Below are positions 1 to 10,706 of a stretch of DNA of 13,613 nucleotides, piece after piece. The first letter of the stretch is position 1; each line of letters starts with the position of its first letter. This stretch comes from Byssochlamys sp. IMV 00236 (Eukaryota; Ascomycota; Eurotiomycetes; Eurotiales; Thermoascaceae): assembly GCA_001931875.2 (NCBI GenBank), contig MSJH02000467.1, positions 1-13,613 of the forward strand. Direction: 5' to 3'. A program made the position numbers and the translations under genes. The notes beneath the pieces are model-generated. The model was given only the letters and a program-made list of their open reading frames with translations. It was not told the DNA's origin and did no database searches.

Positions 1-23
1 AAAAAAAAAAAAAAAAAAAAAAA
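1..23. repeat. Poly-A homopolymer at the window edge
   Basis: A run of 23 A opens the window and is followed by purine-rich sequence. The downstream gene contains introns, so this is genomic DNA and not a cDNA tail. A homopolymer at the very edge fits an assembly break, but that is inference. Confidence 0.7.
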
Positions 24-105
24 GAGAAAGAGAAATAAACTTTAAATAATGTAAGAGATTTTTGATTTTTTATAACCATCTTTTTTTTTTGTGTACCAAA
101 AAGTG

Positions 106-2642
106 ATGAATTCTTCAAGTAAATTACCATCACTGGTGACTACTCCCAACAGAACATTTAGTGCTTCAAAGAGACCATCCAACTATCCATCGCCTAATTC
201 AGTCGAATTATCAGAGACTTTTTCGACATTTTCTATTCAACAGGAAACAAGGCATCATAACAAGTCGCCTACAACCGAACAACAACACCGCTGTTATTTC
301 ACACAGTTACAATTAGCCAACATTAGACCCATCTGTTCTACATGTCGTATTTATGATTTTTCTTTTCTTTCTACAGAGAAATATCCTATCTGTCATACAA
401 CGTAAATATGATAACCATACAATTTATACATATTAAATATTCTATAGACAAGATATGTACGATTTGGAAATGACAACACTAGGCTTATCTATCGAATTAG
501 GTAAATTCATTTTAATATTATTATTATCATCATATCATTGATATATTTGATAGCGGCAAACAATATGAGAACACGTAATTTCAATAGACTCATTGACAAG
601 CTATTAGACTTGTTGAAGCAAATCATTTATCAAAAATATCCAGAGTAATCAAAAGTGATGCTTATATTCATAACCATAGAACAACCCTATCTTATACCTT
701 ACTTTCTAGTATTGTCCCTGTTGAAGCCTTTAATGCATTGTTCCTGACTCGTATATTTATGAAGCATTTTGCAGATAATTTAACAAATAAGGAAATTATG
801 GAACAAATAGAAGATCATAAAGATGAATGTAAAGCAGAGCAACTGTTGGAGTCACTATTATACATGTTGATGAATATGGATCCAAGGTAAATGATGTACT
901 ACCTGTTACATCTTATTCATATCGCTTTCTTTAGTGCAAGTTTCTCTTGTTATGAGTTTTATGTCGAAATTATCAACACATTTCTTATTCTGTTCTCGAC
1001 TCAGCTGCGACATCCACTCAAGTTTGAAGACTCTCATTACTTTCTTGATATATTCATGTCCAAGTTTTCCCATCGTACAGATGCTGTAGTCGCAAGGCTG
1101 CTAGAGAACGTCATCGAGCAGAGTCAGCCTCCACCTCAATCGTCTAGTGTGATGTACACGGCCTATAACTATTTTTTCTCTTCAAAAGGTGCATCGTCCC
1201 CTAATACAGTGCCTGTTGCTGATCTCAGCTTGCTACTCTTATTACTCCTCGGATTTCAGTCAAGGCAAAGGTATCAAGTATGGGCTTCTGGTTTCAGACA
1301 GGCTGTGTCTAGTCTTGGTGATCATCGTGGTAAGTGTACTGACTTGTAGAACAACAAATAACTGAATGCACAATGAAGTGATATCAACAGATATCGATGG
1401 ATGCGAGCACAAGATGCACTTAATCTCATTCAAGACACTGTTTGAAATGTTTACAAAATCACTTCATGTAGAAGAAAAGATGCTGTTGTTTTATATGATG
1501 TTGGCAGAGAATGAGTCATTTAGGGTTTATGTACTATCGAGGACTGATCAAGAGATTATTGCAAGTATTGATTATTGTTGGTTTGTATAAATATACTTAT
1601 ATTCTTTTTAGTATTTACCCATCTTGAAATTGATTTATGAGTCAATGGAAGGCAAGACAAACTATTCTCAAGTCTATATTCTCATGACGATCCTTCTTAT
1701 TCTAAGTCAAGATGAAGTCAATAATGATGCAATACAGAAAATAGTAAGTTGTTCTTTAGAAAGGGGGGAGGTTCCGTTGGCTAATAATAATAAATAGGCT
1801 GTTCACAACATCACTTGGTTTACAGAACGTCCTCTGTTAAAGTCCATATCTCTAGGCGGGCTCATGATCCTGGTCATGATTCGTACATTGCAGCTCAATT
1901 TGTCTATGCATAGGGATATCTATCTCCATACCAGCTGTTTATCCATTTTAGCCAATATGTCGAGCACTGTTCTAGACATGCATGCTTATACAGCGCAAAG
2001 GATGATAAGGTAAATATAGAAATGCACAATCTTTTCGTCGTGATCTCATTATTATTACTATATAGCCTATTCGAATTGCTAACCAAGCGATATCTAAAGT
2101 TGACTGAAAAGGAACCAAATGAGGATACAATTGTCTACGAAGATGTATTGATGTTTATGTTGGAAATCATTAATTCTATTCTATTCCATCGTCTGAAGCA
2201 TAATCTTCAGTTAGTCTATGCTTTACTCTTGAAGCGAGAGATATCCACACCTTTTCAATCTCATCCACGACTAACTGAAACAGCAAAGAACTTGGACCAA
2301 GTGATCAGTTATTTTAGTACAAGAGTATCCGAAGCCAACCTGAAAGCACCTTCATCAAGCGAAGTGTTGACAATCATTGAAGAAGCTTCTCGTACTTGGT
2401 CTAATCAAAAGATGAAGGTAAGTTATAGTCAATTATAATTCAAGATAGACTAACTTGCTATATAGTCTATTCCTGACCTCAAATTTCAATATGAAGAAGA
2501 ACCTGATGCATACGAATTCTTTATACCCTATGTTTGGGCCCTTTTATTACGTAAAAACTTTATTTATTGGAGTGAAGAAAAATGTCGTGTGCTTGATTCT
2601 TGCGTGTTTATGAATGAAGAACCAGAAACGCCCACGACTTAA
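106..2642 (+). CDS. DYM: Dymeclin, Golgi-associated protein, 10 exons
   Basis: Dymeclin is a peripheral Golgi protein needed for normal Golgi organisation and trafficking. Exons: 106-401, 448-500, 554-644, 680-886, 935-1329, 1391-1560, 1612-1743, 1798-2009, 2066-2417, 2466-2642. They join to 694 aa with no frame break (human 669 aa). Collinear family blocks include FNALFLTRIFMKHF, LSLLLLLLLGFQ, FRVYVLSRTDQEIIYLPIL, HNITWFTERPLLKSISLGGL, MLEIINS, LVYALLLKRE and, near the C-terminus, EFFIPYVWALL. The intron at 1561-1611 is GC-AG and the one at 645-679 is only 35 nt. The N-terminus is the weak part: the frame is open from 91, the first ATG is at 106, and it gives about 98 Ser/Thr/Asn-rich residues without the MG start (myristoylation signal) known for dymeclin. 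An AATAAA lies at 2644-2649. Identity is very sure; exon 1 is moderately sure. Confidence 0.93.
1561..1611 (+). other. GC-AG intron in dymeclin
   Basis: Exon 6 ends at Ile and the intron starts GCAAGT, a near-perfect U1 match apart from the C, and ends in TTTTTAG. Splicing here gives RTDQEIIYLPILKLIY, the same length as the human segment. The only GT donor giving the same phase (1585) would leave a 27-nt intron and insert 8 residues. Confidence 0.8.
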
Positions 2643-2685
2643 TAATAAATACGTGTACATATATTTGTCATGAAAAAGCTTCTGG

Positions 2686-2723
<38 letters not shown>

Positions 2724-2804
2724 TACGCATAATTATTAATCAAGCGTATAAAAAAGGGAGAGAAGAGGGGCTATTTTTTCTCATTTTTTTATTACTGAAT
2801 CGTA
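2643..2804 (+). promoter_or_regulatory. Intergenic promoter with TATA box and A34 tract
   Basis: The gap between the dymeclin stop and the protease start holds a dymeclin AATAAA (2644-2649), a 34-nt A run (2686-2719) and a TATAAAAAA box (2747-2755) about 58 bp before the ATG. A T-rich stretch lies between the TATA box and the ATG. The TATA assignment rests on sequence and spacing only. Confidence 0.6.
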
Positions 2805-3272
2805 ATGTCAGAATTAACAAAGGCTGATTTCCAAGTTGGTTATCAATCACAAACACTCTTGTTGGAACAATGGGATTTACATTCTACTGTTCAACAAGTC
2901 AAAGAATACCTCGAGGAAACAACTTCTATACCAATAGACGCTCAAAAGCTTTTATGGAAAGGAAAAATACTCAAAGATAACAATATACAACTCAAGGACC
3001 TTCCTTCTGTCAGTCCAACAAATAATAGAATGCTTTTGATGGGCAGTCCTCAGAAAGCAATAGAGAAAGTGAACAGCATGGATAAGAAATTAATGGAGCA
3101 AAGAAAGATAGTACCAATGATCCGCATGAAAAAACAGCAACAGCCAAAGTCAGTGAAGGAGATGAAGTATACGTTTCATAAGATATCAGTCATTGAAGAA
3201 TTTCCTCATCCTGAAAGGGCTAGAAAGATACTTGAAAGATTACGAGATGATCGAGGCGTAAGTTAAACAAAC

Positions 3273-3312
<40 letters not shown>

Positions 3313-3888
3313 AACTCACATCTAGTTCAGATACAGGCCATCATGAAGGCAAGAAAATGGTCAGTTGGAGAATTGATAGAGTTGACACCATTTGAAGCAT
3401 CTATCTTGGGATATAACCGAAATGCAGGACAGCTAATTGCCTTACGTTTACGTACTGATGATCTTTCTGGTTTTCGACATTATGATTCTATACGTAAGGT
3501 GCTGCTACATGAACTGACACATAATGTAAGCTTACAAGTAATATGTATACGCTTTAAAAGTGCTAATTCATTTTTTTTTTAGGTGTGGGGTGAGCATGAT
3601 GATAACTTTCATGCGCTCAATAGACAATTAAACAAGGACGTTGTTGCTCTCGATTGGACTGCGCATGGAGGACATAGTTTAGGCAATGGAAGCTATTATA
3701 ACCCTGAAGAAGAAGAAGTGATGGATGATGTAGGTTATGAAGCAGGAACATATCGTCTAGGAGGTAGTTCTGTCGCCGTATTGGATAATGATCCTGAGGC
3801 CAGAAGACAACTATTGGCTAGAGCGACACTTTCTAGGCTGACTAAACAAGAAGAAAAGGAAATGGATGAAGGATGTGGTTCAGCTTGA
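2805..3888 (+). CDS. Ubiquitin-like/WLM-domain metalloprotease (Wss1 type), 3 exons
   Basis: WLM proteases are zinc enzymes related to yeast Wss1, which acts in SUMO/ubiquitin-linked repair of DNA-protein crosslinks. The exact substrate of this UBL-bearing branch is not shown by the sequence. Exons 2805-3257, 3331-3525 and 3583-3888 give 317 aa. Residues about 9-80 form a ubiquitin-like fold (signature QKLLWKGKILKDN). The WLM domain runs from about 118, with KWSVGELIELTP and a zinc site HELTHNVWGEH: H211, E212, H215 and third ligand H221. This is the HExxHxxxxxH pattern, and intron 2 splits it after N216. YRLGG follows near the C-terminus. Intron 1 (73 nt) contains a TA dinucleotide repeat and has several AG choices; the one at 3329-3330 keeps the frame and gives family-like DRGIQAIMKARKWSVG. 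An AATAAA is at 3953-3958. Confidence 0.93.
3276..3309. repeat. (TA)17 microsatellite inside a protease intron
   Basis: Seventeen TA units fill much of intron 1 of the WLM protease gene. The repeat ends in an AG that could act as a decoy acceptor 20 nt before the one used in the model. Confidence 0.9.
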
Positions 3889-4075
3889 TCTGTTTTTATT
3901 AAATTGTATATAAATGTATTTTCTTTTTTTTTGTAATTATCATCGTGTCTAGAATAAAGGGATTAGAAAAGGAGTCACTCATAGACTTTAACACTGGCAT
4001 TTTTTTTTTTTCTTTCTGTTTGACCTCTCTTTTCTCCCCCTTTCTTACTATTTTTTTCTAAAAAAAAAAAAAAAA
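3889..4075 (+). promoter_or_regulatory. Pyrimidine-rich leader of THOC1
   Basis: This gap holds the protease 3' end and then T- and CT-rich tracts (about 3990-4058), followed by an A run that leads directly into the THOC1 ATG (A 4060-4076). Pyrimidine-rich leaders of this kind also precede RPC9 and the coiled-coil gene. I see no TATA box. Confidence 0.45.
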
Positions 4076-6319
4076 ATGTCAAAATTTTCACAATTTCGTG
4101 AAGGCATTGAAAAGGCAATAAACACCTGTCTCTCAGCTACTAGCGAATATAGACAAAACAACGCTAATGCAGAACCACCAACATCATTTATTGAGTCACT
4201 TGTAACTCAACACATTTCACCATTAACTGGACAAGAAAATAGTCTACAGATTCCAATTGTAGAGGGAAAGCCTGATTGGCGTAAGAGTGCAACAGAACTT
4301 GCATTTAGACGCGCTTTGATACATAATGTTGTAAGTTTTCTATCATTATTGTTTTTAGAATCAACTAAATACACATAATTGATAGCAAACAGAAGAAAAC
4401 GAAGATAGATTGAAAAAGATATTTGATTGTTGTGATATTGTCTTGTATTGTTCAGAAATTGGTAATATATAAGCATATTATTAGACTGAATACTTATATG
4501 TTGCTAGATTTACTGGATCAAGTGATACCACTCACATTTGTTGAAGAACTACTTGATTTACATACAACTGAAGGATGTGAAAAAATATTTGATTACGTCG
4601 AACAAAGGAAAGATAGATTAACAGCTGTAAGAATATAAATCCATAAACAAAGAGCCATGACTGATGAGTCTCTTTAGAATATGGTACCTGGAAAAGGAAA
4701 AGGGTTAGTTCTTTTAAGAATGTGCAACGAATTACTTCGTAGAATGTCAAAAGAAATCAACACAGTATTCTGTGGACGTATTTTAATGTTTCTTGCCAAC
4801 TCTTTTCCTCTTGGAGAAAGATCTGGTGTCAACCTCAGAGGAGATTTCAATACAAATGTTATTCATTATGATCCAGATGAAGAAGTGGATGCAGATCCAA
4901 ATTTGTCAGACGAACAAAAGGCATTCTATAAACTCTTTTGGTCTACTCGCGTCTATTTTGCCAATCCTCCATCTGTATTTTTAGACAACAACTTTGAAAA
5001 TCTTCAAAAGGTATATTTAATAGTGTATGGACAAAGGCACTTATCCGTATCCTAGGGTACAAATGGTATTGTAGAAAAGTTTCAAAATATTGCTCAAAAA
5101 GAAGCGGAAATCATGGGCGCACGTAATAAAGAAGTGTTAGGTTTAAAACGCCCAAGACCTGATTATATGGATGAAGACCCAGCAGAAGCAGAAGAGCTAC
5201 TAAATCAAATTAATAATGAATATCAATTCCCGAGAATACTTAGCAGTAGACGATTGTTAGATTTGGAGGTATTCGCAAACATGTTATTATCAGTAAATGA
5301 AGCTCACCAAAGAGATAGATGGAGGATGTTAGATTTAGGAGAAGTGTCATTGTTCAATATTTAATACTCTTTCAATATCTTTCTGGGTTCTCTCAAGAAG
5401 AAAAGGACAAAACGGCAGCGCTATTAGCAGCAAGAGGTACAACCAAGCAGTCGTTAGTGCAACCTAGTTATGTTCTTTCTGAGGAACAAGTGAAGTGGAT
5501 AGAAGAAACTAAGGAAACTCTGATTGGCTTACTGCGATCAACAAAGCCTCATGGAAACTTGTATACTGATATTATTTTAACTATAATAACTCATGAACGT
5601 CATTGGGTATATGCAAACATATGGAATATATACACAAGCCAATACTCATTAAAGATTTACATAGATCATTTGGAAAGCTTCAGGCTGCCCATCATTTGAG
5701 AAGCCTCCTATTAGCATGAATGATTTAAAAAAAGCATGGAGATCTAAAAAGCCAAGACTAGAAGCACCACCTACAAAATACAGATACGCGTACGGTACTT
5801 TTGAAATTTCCAACTTGTATGGCAAGCAAATCCCATCTTTATCAGAATTCATGCTGTAAGTTAAACCAAACTATCACAAAATCCCCAATTCAATCATTTT
5901 ATATTAGAAATCGATCCAAACTTCCTACTGCGATTGATGTTATTGACAAGGCGGTGGCCGAGTTACAAGACTCGCTTGACTCGGCTAAAGAAAGATTCAA
6001 TTATGCCAATGGTGCCTTACTCCAGGCATCTCGGTTAATTTATGATAGCCACCCTTATTTAATACGTAGCGTATACAGTGCCAAAAAAGACGTATACAAG
6101 GAAATGTACGACAAAATTACGGATACAAATCTGGATGAAGGACAAACAAATGACGAATCAAAACCTGTGACTACTACCACTGCATCAACCGCACACTTTA
6201 TAATCGGAGAAGATTTGACAGAAGACCATGTTCAAGCTGAGATTGAAGTATTGACAAGGGCTAAACAAATACTCTTGGAAGAAGCAGAAGGAAAAAAGGA
6301 AGAACAAGTGAAAAAATAA
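4076..6319 (+). CDS. THOC1: THO complex subunit 1 (Hpr1/THOC1), 8 exons
   Basis: THOC1 is a core subunit of the nuclear THO/TREX complex, which couples transcription elongation to mRNP packaging and export. Exons 4076-4330, 4386-4461, 4508-4626, 4678-5010, 5056-5268, 5319-5606, 5665-5855 and 5908-6319 give 628 aa (human 657). Matching blocks are LLRMCNELLRRMSKEINTVFCGRI (from about residue 162), a PLGERSGVNL segment, YKLFWSTRVYFANP, LLDLEMEDVRFRRS plus QYLILFQYL (about 330-355), YVLSEEQVKWIEET and THERHWIIWKASGCPSFE (about 422-440). Residues about 493-628 are helical and charged and do not resemble the C-terminal death domain of metazoan THOC1. Failure to remove the last intron would stop translation at once (TAA 5857-5859). 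An AATAAA is at 6322-6327. Identity is sure; the C-terminal joining is supported by good splice sites (GTAAGT, ATTAG) and an intact frame. Confidence 0.92.
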
Positions 6320-6514
6320 ATAATAAAGATACATTACCAATTATTATTTTTTTCTCGACATGTATATTAAAACACTCTGCTTCCGCGGAAATGGTCTCCT
6401 TTTACCCTTTTTTCTTTGATTGGTGTTTCTTTAGACTGCTTTGTTTTGACAGGAGTTTGAATGCCGTGAAAAAATTTTCAAACATTCTGAGATTTAAAGC
6501 AAGCAGAAAAAAAG
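6320..6514. promoter_or_regulatory. THOC1 3' end and U5 upstream region
   Basis: This gap holds the THOC1 polyadenylation signal and then the region upstream of the U5 TATA box. An inverted CCAAT box (ATTGG, 6419-6423) lies about 95 bp before the TATA. No open reading frame of note is present. Confidence 0.4.
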
Positions 6515-6523
6515 TATAAAAGG
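6515..6523 (+). promoter_or_regulatory. TATA box of the U5 snRNA gene
   Basis: TATAAAAGG lies about 30 bp before the expected 5' end of U5, the normal distance for a fungal RNA polymerase II snRNA promoter. No protein start on this strand lies downstream at a sensible distance. Confidence 0.75.
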
Positions 6524-6547
6524 AGCCCATTAGTTTGGGTTTTTTCT

Positions 6548-6677
6548 AATTCTTCGTACTTCCGTCCTATGCTCAGATCGGATAAATCTTTCGCCTTTTA
6601 CTAAAGATTTCCGTGGATGTGGGACACTAAGGAAGTTTACCCTAATTTTTTGGTAACTTCTTCTAAGGAAGAAGTAT
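6548..6677 (+). ncRNA. U5: U5 spliceosomal snRNA
   Basis: U5 is the snRNA whose loop I aligns the two exons in the spliceosome. The diagnostic loop CGCCUUUUACU (6592-6602) is closed by a perfect 8-bp stem, AAATCTTT 6584-6591 with AAAGATTT 6603-6610. The adjoining internal-loop sequence CCGTGGA (6611-6617) also matches U5. The basal stem pairs ACTTCC (6558-6563) with GGAAGT (6631-6636), and GTCC (6564-6567) with GGAC (6622-6625). An Sm site AATTTTTTGG is at 6644-6653, and a perfect 8-bp 3' hairpin is at 6656-6663/6668-6675 with loop TAAG. Length is about 130 nt, typical for U5. The 5' end is estimated from TATA spacing and may be off by several bases. The gene lies about 230 bp past THOC1 and 33 bp from the stop of the opposing kinase. 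Confidence 0.96.
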
Positions 6678-6709
6678 TTTTATTAAAGATTGAAAATGAA
6701 AAATCATAA

Positions 6710-8160
<1,451 letters not shown>

Positions 8161-8277
8161 TAGCTGAATAAAAAGTGTAAAAGACTCTTGGCTCAAAAAA
8201 CGGGAATTCGTTTTTGCCCTGTTCCTGCGAGGTGACTTTTTTTTTCTATCTCTTTTTTTTTTTTCGTAATATTGAAC
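8161..8277. promoter_or_regulatory. Divergent promoter between the CaMKI-like kinase and RPC9
   Basis: The two start codons point away from each other with 117 bp between them. The gap holds a T/CT-rich tract next to the RPC9 start (about 8236-8264) and no TATA box on either strand. Shared regulation is inferred from spacing only. Confidence 0.5.
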
Positions 8278-8828
8278 ATGCAAATCAAGAATGCACGATC
8301 TGCGCTTATAACAAATTATGAAGTGTTGAGACTTTTGGAAGAAAACCAGCAAAACCAAAAACTATTACAAGCACAAGATCTGTCAATTGAATACCCGGAG
8401 AGTTTACGAACAGTGCAGTTTGAGGTTCAATTTGTGTTGATTTATCTAATGTTTGGAATATTGACATTCTAATTAGTTGACAGAATACTTGAAACAAACA
8501 CCTGTAGGCTCACAAACACCAGCACAAGTGACAAACTTTCTGGAAGCCATATCACAATTTGATTTGACAAGAGCAGAGAAGCTTCAAATACTTAATTTAC
8601 GGCCAAAGAGTGCAGTTGAGATATACTTGGCAAGTGTTGTTCATTTGTAGACACCGCGCAAAGACTTACTTGTTGTTTTAGGTCATTGAAGAGTGTGAAG
8701 AACGTTTTTCAGAAGAAGATTTGGAAAATATGATAAACATAATCATGCAGACATTACCAAGAGATGATGATTATGTCATGGATGAAGCCGAAGGAGAAGG
8801 CTATGAGGAAGGAGAGGAGGAAGAGTAA
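8278..8828 (+). CDS. RPC9: RNA polymerase III subunit RPC9 (Rpc17/CRCP), 3 exons
   Basis: RPC9 forms the stalk of RNA polymerase III with RPC8 and helps recruit TFIIIB for tRNA and 5S transcription. Exons 8278-8424, 8477-8629 and 8682-8828 give 148 aa, the same length as human CRCP. MQIKNARSALITNYEVLRLL at the N-terminus, LTRAEKLQILNLRPKSAVEI in the middle and VIEECEERFSEEDLE near the end are collinear with the family. An acidic Glu-rich tail follows. The second intron is GC-AG (8630-8681). The first intron has a weak donor (GTTCAA at 8425); a second in-frame donor at 8434 would add three residues. An AATAAA is at 8838-8843. The next gene starts 106 bp downstream on the same strand. Confidence 0.95.
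8630..8681 (+). other. GC-AG intron in RPC9
   Basis: The donor is GCAAGT and the acceptor TTTTAG. Splicing joins AVEIYL to VIEECEER, matching the human segment (EIQL-MVEESEER) residue for residue in length. The alternative GT at 8636 keeps the frame but inserts Ala-Ser and has a poor donor. Confidence 0.8.
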
Positions 8829-8934
8829 CTTTACTAGAATAAAAAAGGGATCATGTACAACGTGATACACTGTTTGTCTTTCTTATTTCTTTTCTCTTTC
8901 TTTTTTCCGGTTGGTTTTTCTCTTTTTTTTTTTT
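8829..8934 (+). promoter_or_regulatory. Pyrimidine-rich leader of the coiled-coil gene
   Basis: This gap holds the RPC9 polyadenylation signal (8838-8843) and then an almost continuous CT/T tract (about 8873-8934) that runs into the ATG. No TATA box is visible. Confidence 0.45.
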
Positions 8935-10706
8935 ATGGATTCTCCTGTATCTCCCAAGAGCCCAAAAAGACAGCTGACGCTTGGGCCATCCACACCTATT
9001 CAAGACTGGGAAGTTGAGAGAGCCACTGTAACCTAATACTATCTTGGCTTGCATCCCGGACGCTAAAAAAAAACTATATTGTGTAGCTCTTAGTCAACTA
9101 TAAAGAAAGCCGTGAAAAGGCAGAGAGGTTAGAAAAGTTATTGCAGGAAGAACAAGCAACATTTGAAAAAAATACATCAAGTGTAAGAAGTGCGAGTAAT
9201 AAAGGATGATATATATATATATATATATATTGATCGCGTCAATTTAGTTGCTCCGTGAAGTAAAGCTAAAGGAAACCTATTTGGAAAAAAAGCTAAAAGA
9301 TGTAGAAGAGTCACTTATGAGCCAGGTAAGAACAGAAATTAAACAACCTTTGTTCCAGAGAGAGAGAGAGCTGATGTGCATAAATTGTGTATAGATACTA
9401 GCTCTTCAGCAAAGAGTAGTAGATCAACAATCAGACTATCAAGAGCAAATAAAGAGCCTAAAAGCAGAGCATGAACAGGCTTTGGAAACAGAAGGCAAAA
9501 AATATCAACGTCGATTACTGAGTCTTCAAGAAAGACTCAACGCAAAGGACAAAGAATACGCAGAACTACTCGAAAAGACCAACACAGATGAAGAAAAGGA
9601 TAAGTTGATTGAATCTCTAAGATTAAAAATCGCCGACATGGAGCGGGCAGCGGAGCAGAATGAACAGCCGATAAAAGAAGAAGAGGTATGCTTTATACGG
9701 TAAACAAAAGAGGAGGAGCTGACCCTGTCTATGACATAAACAGGCGGACAATTCCGAAAGAGTTGTAGAAGATTTAAAAGTGAATCACCAGACCACTGCA
9801 GATATAACGGAATACATAAAAAGAGAGCAGGATTACCAAGCCCGAATAGTTGAACTTGAAGAGCGAGCACAGCAATATAAAAAGAGGCTAGATCAGGTGG
9901 TAGCAGGGCATGACGCCCATATCCAGGAAATAACGGAAAAGTTCATGTCGGAGGCTCAGCAGTCAGAAATGTCTCACCAGGCAAGGATTCAAAACCTTCA
10001 GTCAGAGCATGCCGATACCTTGCGAGAGCTTCGTGAACAACACCAGACAGAGAAAGAGGTATGGTCTATCGAACAAAACGCGGCTATAGATGAGCTCCGT
10101 CGTGCGCTATGCTTGGAGAAGGAAGATGCGATGAGAGAATTAAACAAAGAATGGAAAGAAAAGTACGATGACTTGCACGCTTCCATGTCCAAAGATTCTA
10201 TGGAAATTCAAGCACATTGGGAAGCTAAACTAAAAGAGGCAAAAAGTCAGTACGAAGCCAAAACAGCTCGTTTACAAGGTGAAATAGAAGTGATCAAAGA
10301 TCGACTTGGAAAAGAAATTGATAGAAGAAAACAAAACCAAGCTGCTCTATCTGAGTGTCTAACGCACAATGACATATTACAGACTAAGCTCAATAACTAT
10401 CAGACGATTTTAAAGCAGCACTTTTCTACAGAAAAAGAAATACACAAGGTAAATTGTGATGAGCTACGACTTGTGCATTGACTTGTCTTTTGTTATATAT
10501 AGTTGAAGAGACTGCAACAAATGTCTTTCAAAAAAGCCAAGGATATCCTAAACACTGTGTCTCCAGATACTCAGTTAAGCCCAAACATGGATTTACCAGA
10601 GCTATTACAGCTCATTCTTCATAAAGTACTGATTGCATGTTTGTACAATCAAGTGTATCAGGCTCATGAGGATGATATAACGCTTTTAGACCAAGCTATG
10701 AATTAA
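8935..10706 (+). CDS. Coiled-coil protein of unknown family, 6 exons
   Basis: I do not recognise this family. Exons 8935-9027, 9087-9182, 9248-9325, 9395-9685, 9744-10448 and 10503-10706 give 488 aa, all in frame and joined mostly at phase 0. The first 25 residues are basic and proline-rich with S3-P, S6-P, S9-P-K-R (a full CDK consensus) and T20-P. From about residue 33 to 430 the protein is almost uninterrupted Glu/Lys/Gln-rich heptad sequence, for example KYQRRLLSLQERLNAKDKEY and RIVELEERAQQYKKRL. The last 65 residues are less charged and contain LPELLQLILHKVLIACLYNQ, which could be a small globular or dimer-capping end. No membrane segment or motor domain is seen. A centrosomal or cytoskeletal role would be a guess from composition. 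An AATAAA is at 10729-10734. Confidence 0.87.
9209..9231. repeat. (AT)11 microsatellite in a coiled-coil gene intron
   Basis: This lies inside intron 2 (9183-9247). An (AG)7 run occupies 9357-9370 in intron 3 (9326-9394) of the same gene. Confidence 0.9.

Noticed and set aside
91..175. Antisense open frame opposite dymeclin exon 1 that reads like a protein (LDGLFEALNVLLGVV...)
   Set aside because: Only about 38 codons between stops, while the plus frame is open for 104 codons and is in phase with the sure dymeclin exon.
1904..2086. Minus-strand open frame of 60 codons
   Set aside because: Lies opposite conserved dymeclin exons 8-9 and has no family resemblance.
5801..6319. Treating the frame from 5801 as a separate gene
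   Set aside because: Good donor and acceptor at 5856-5907 join it in frame to THOC1, with no promoter-like gap; total length then fits the family.
9526..9870. Minus-strand open frame of 114 codons, Ser/Phe-rich
   Set aside because: It is the antisense shadow of Glu/Lys-rich coiled-coil coding sequence.
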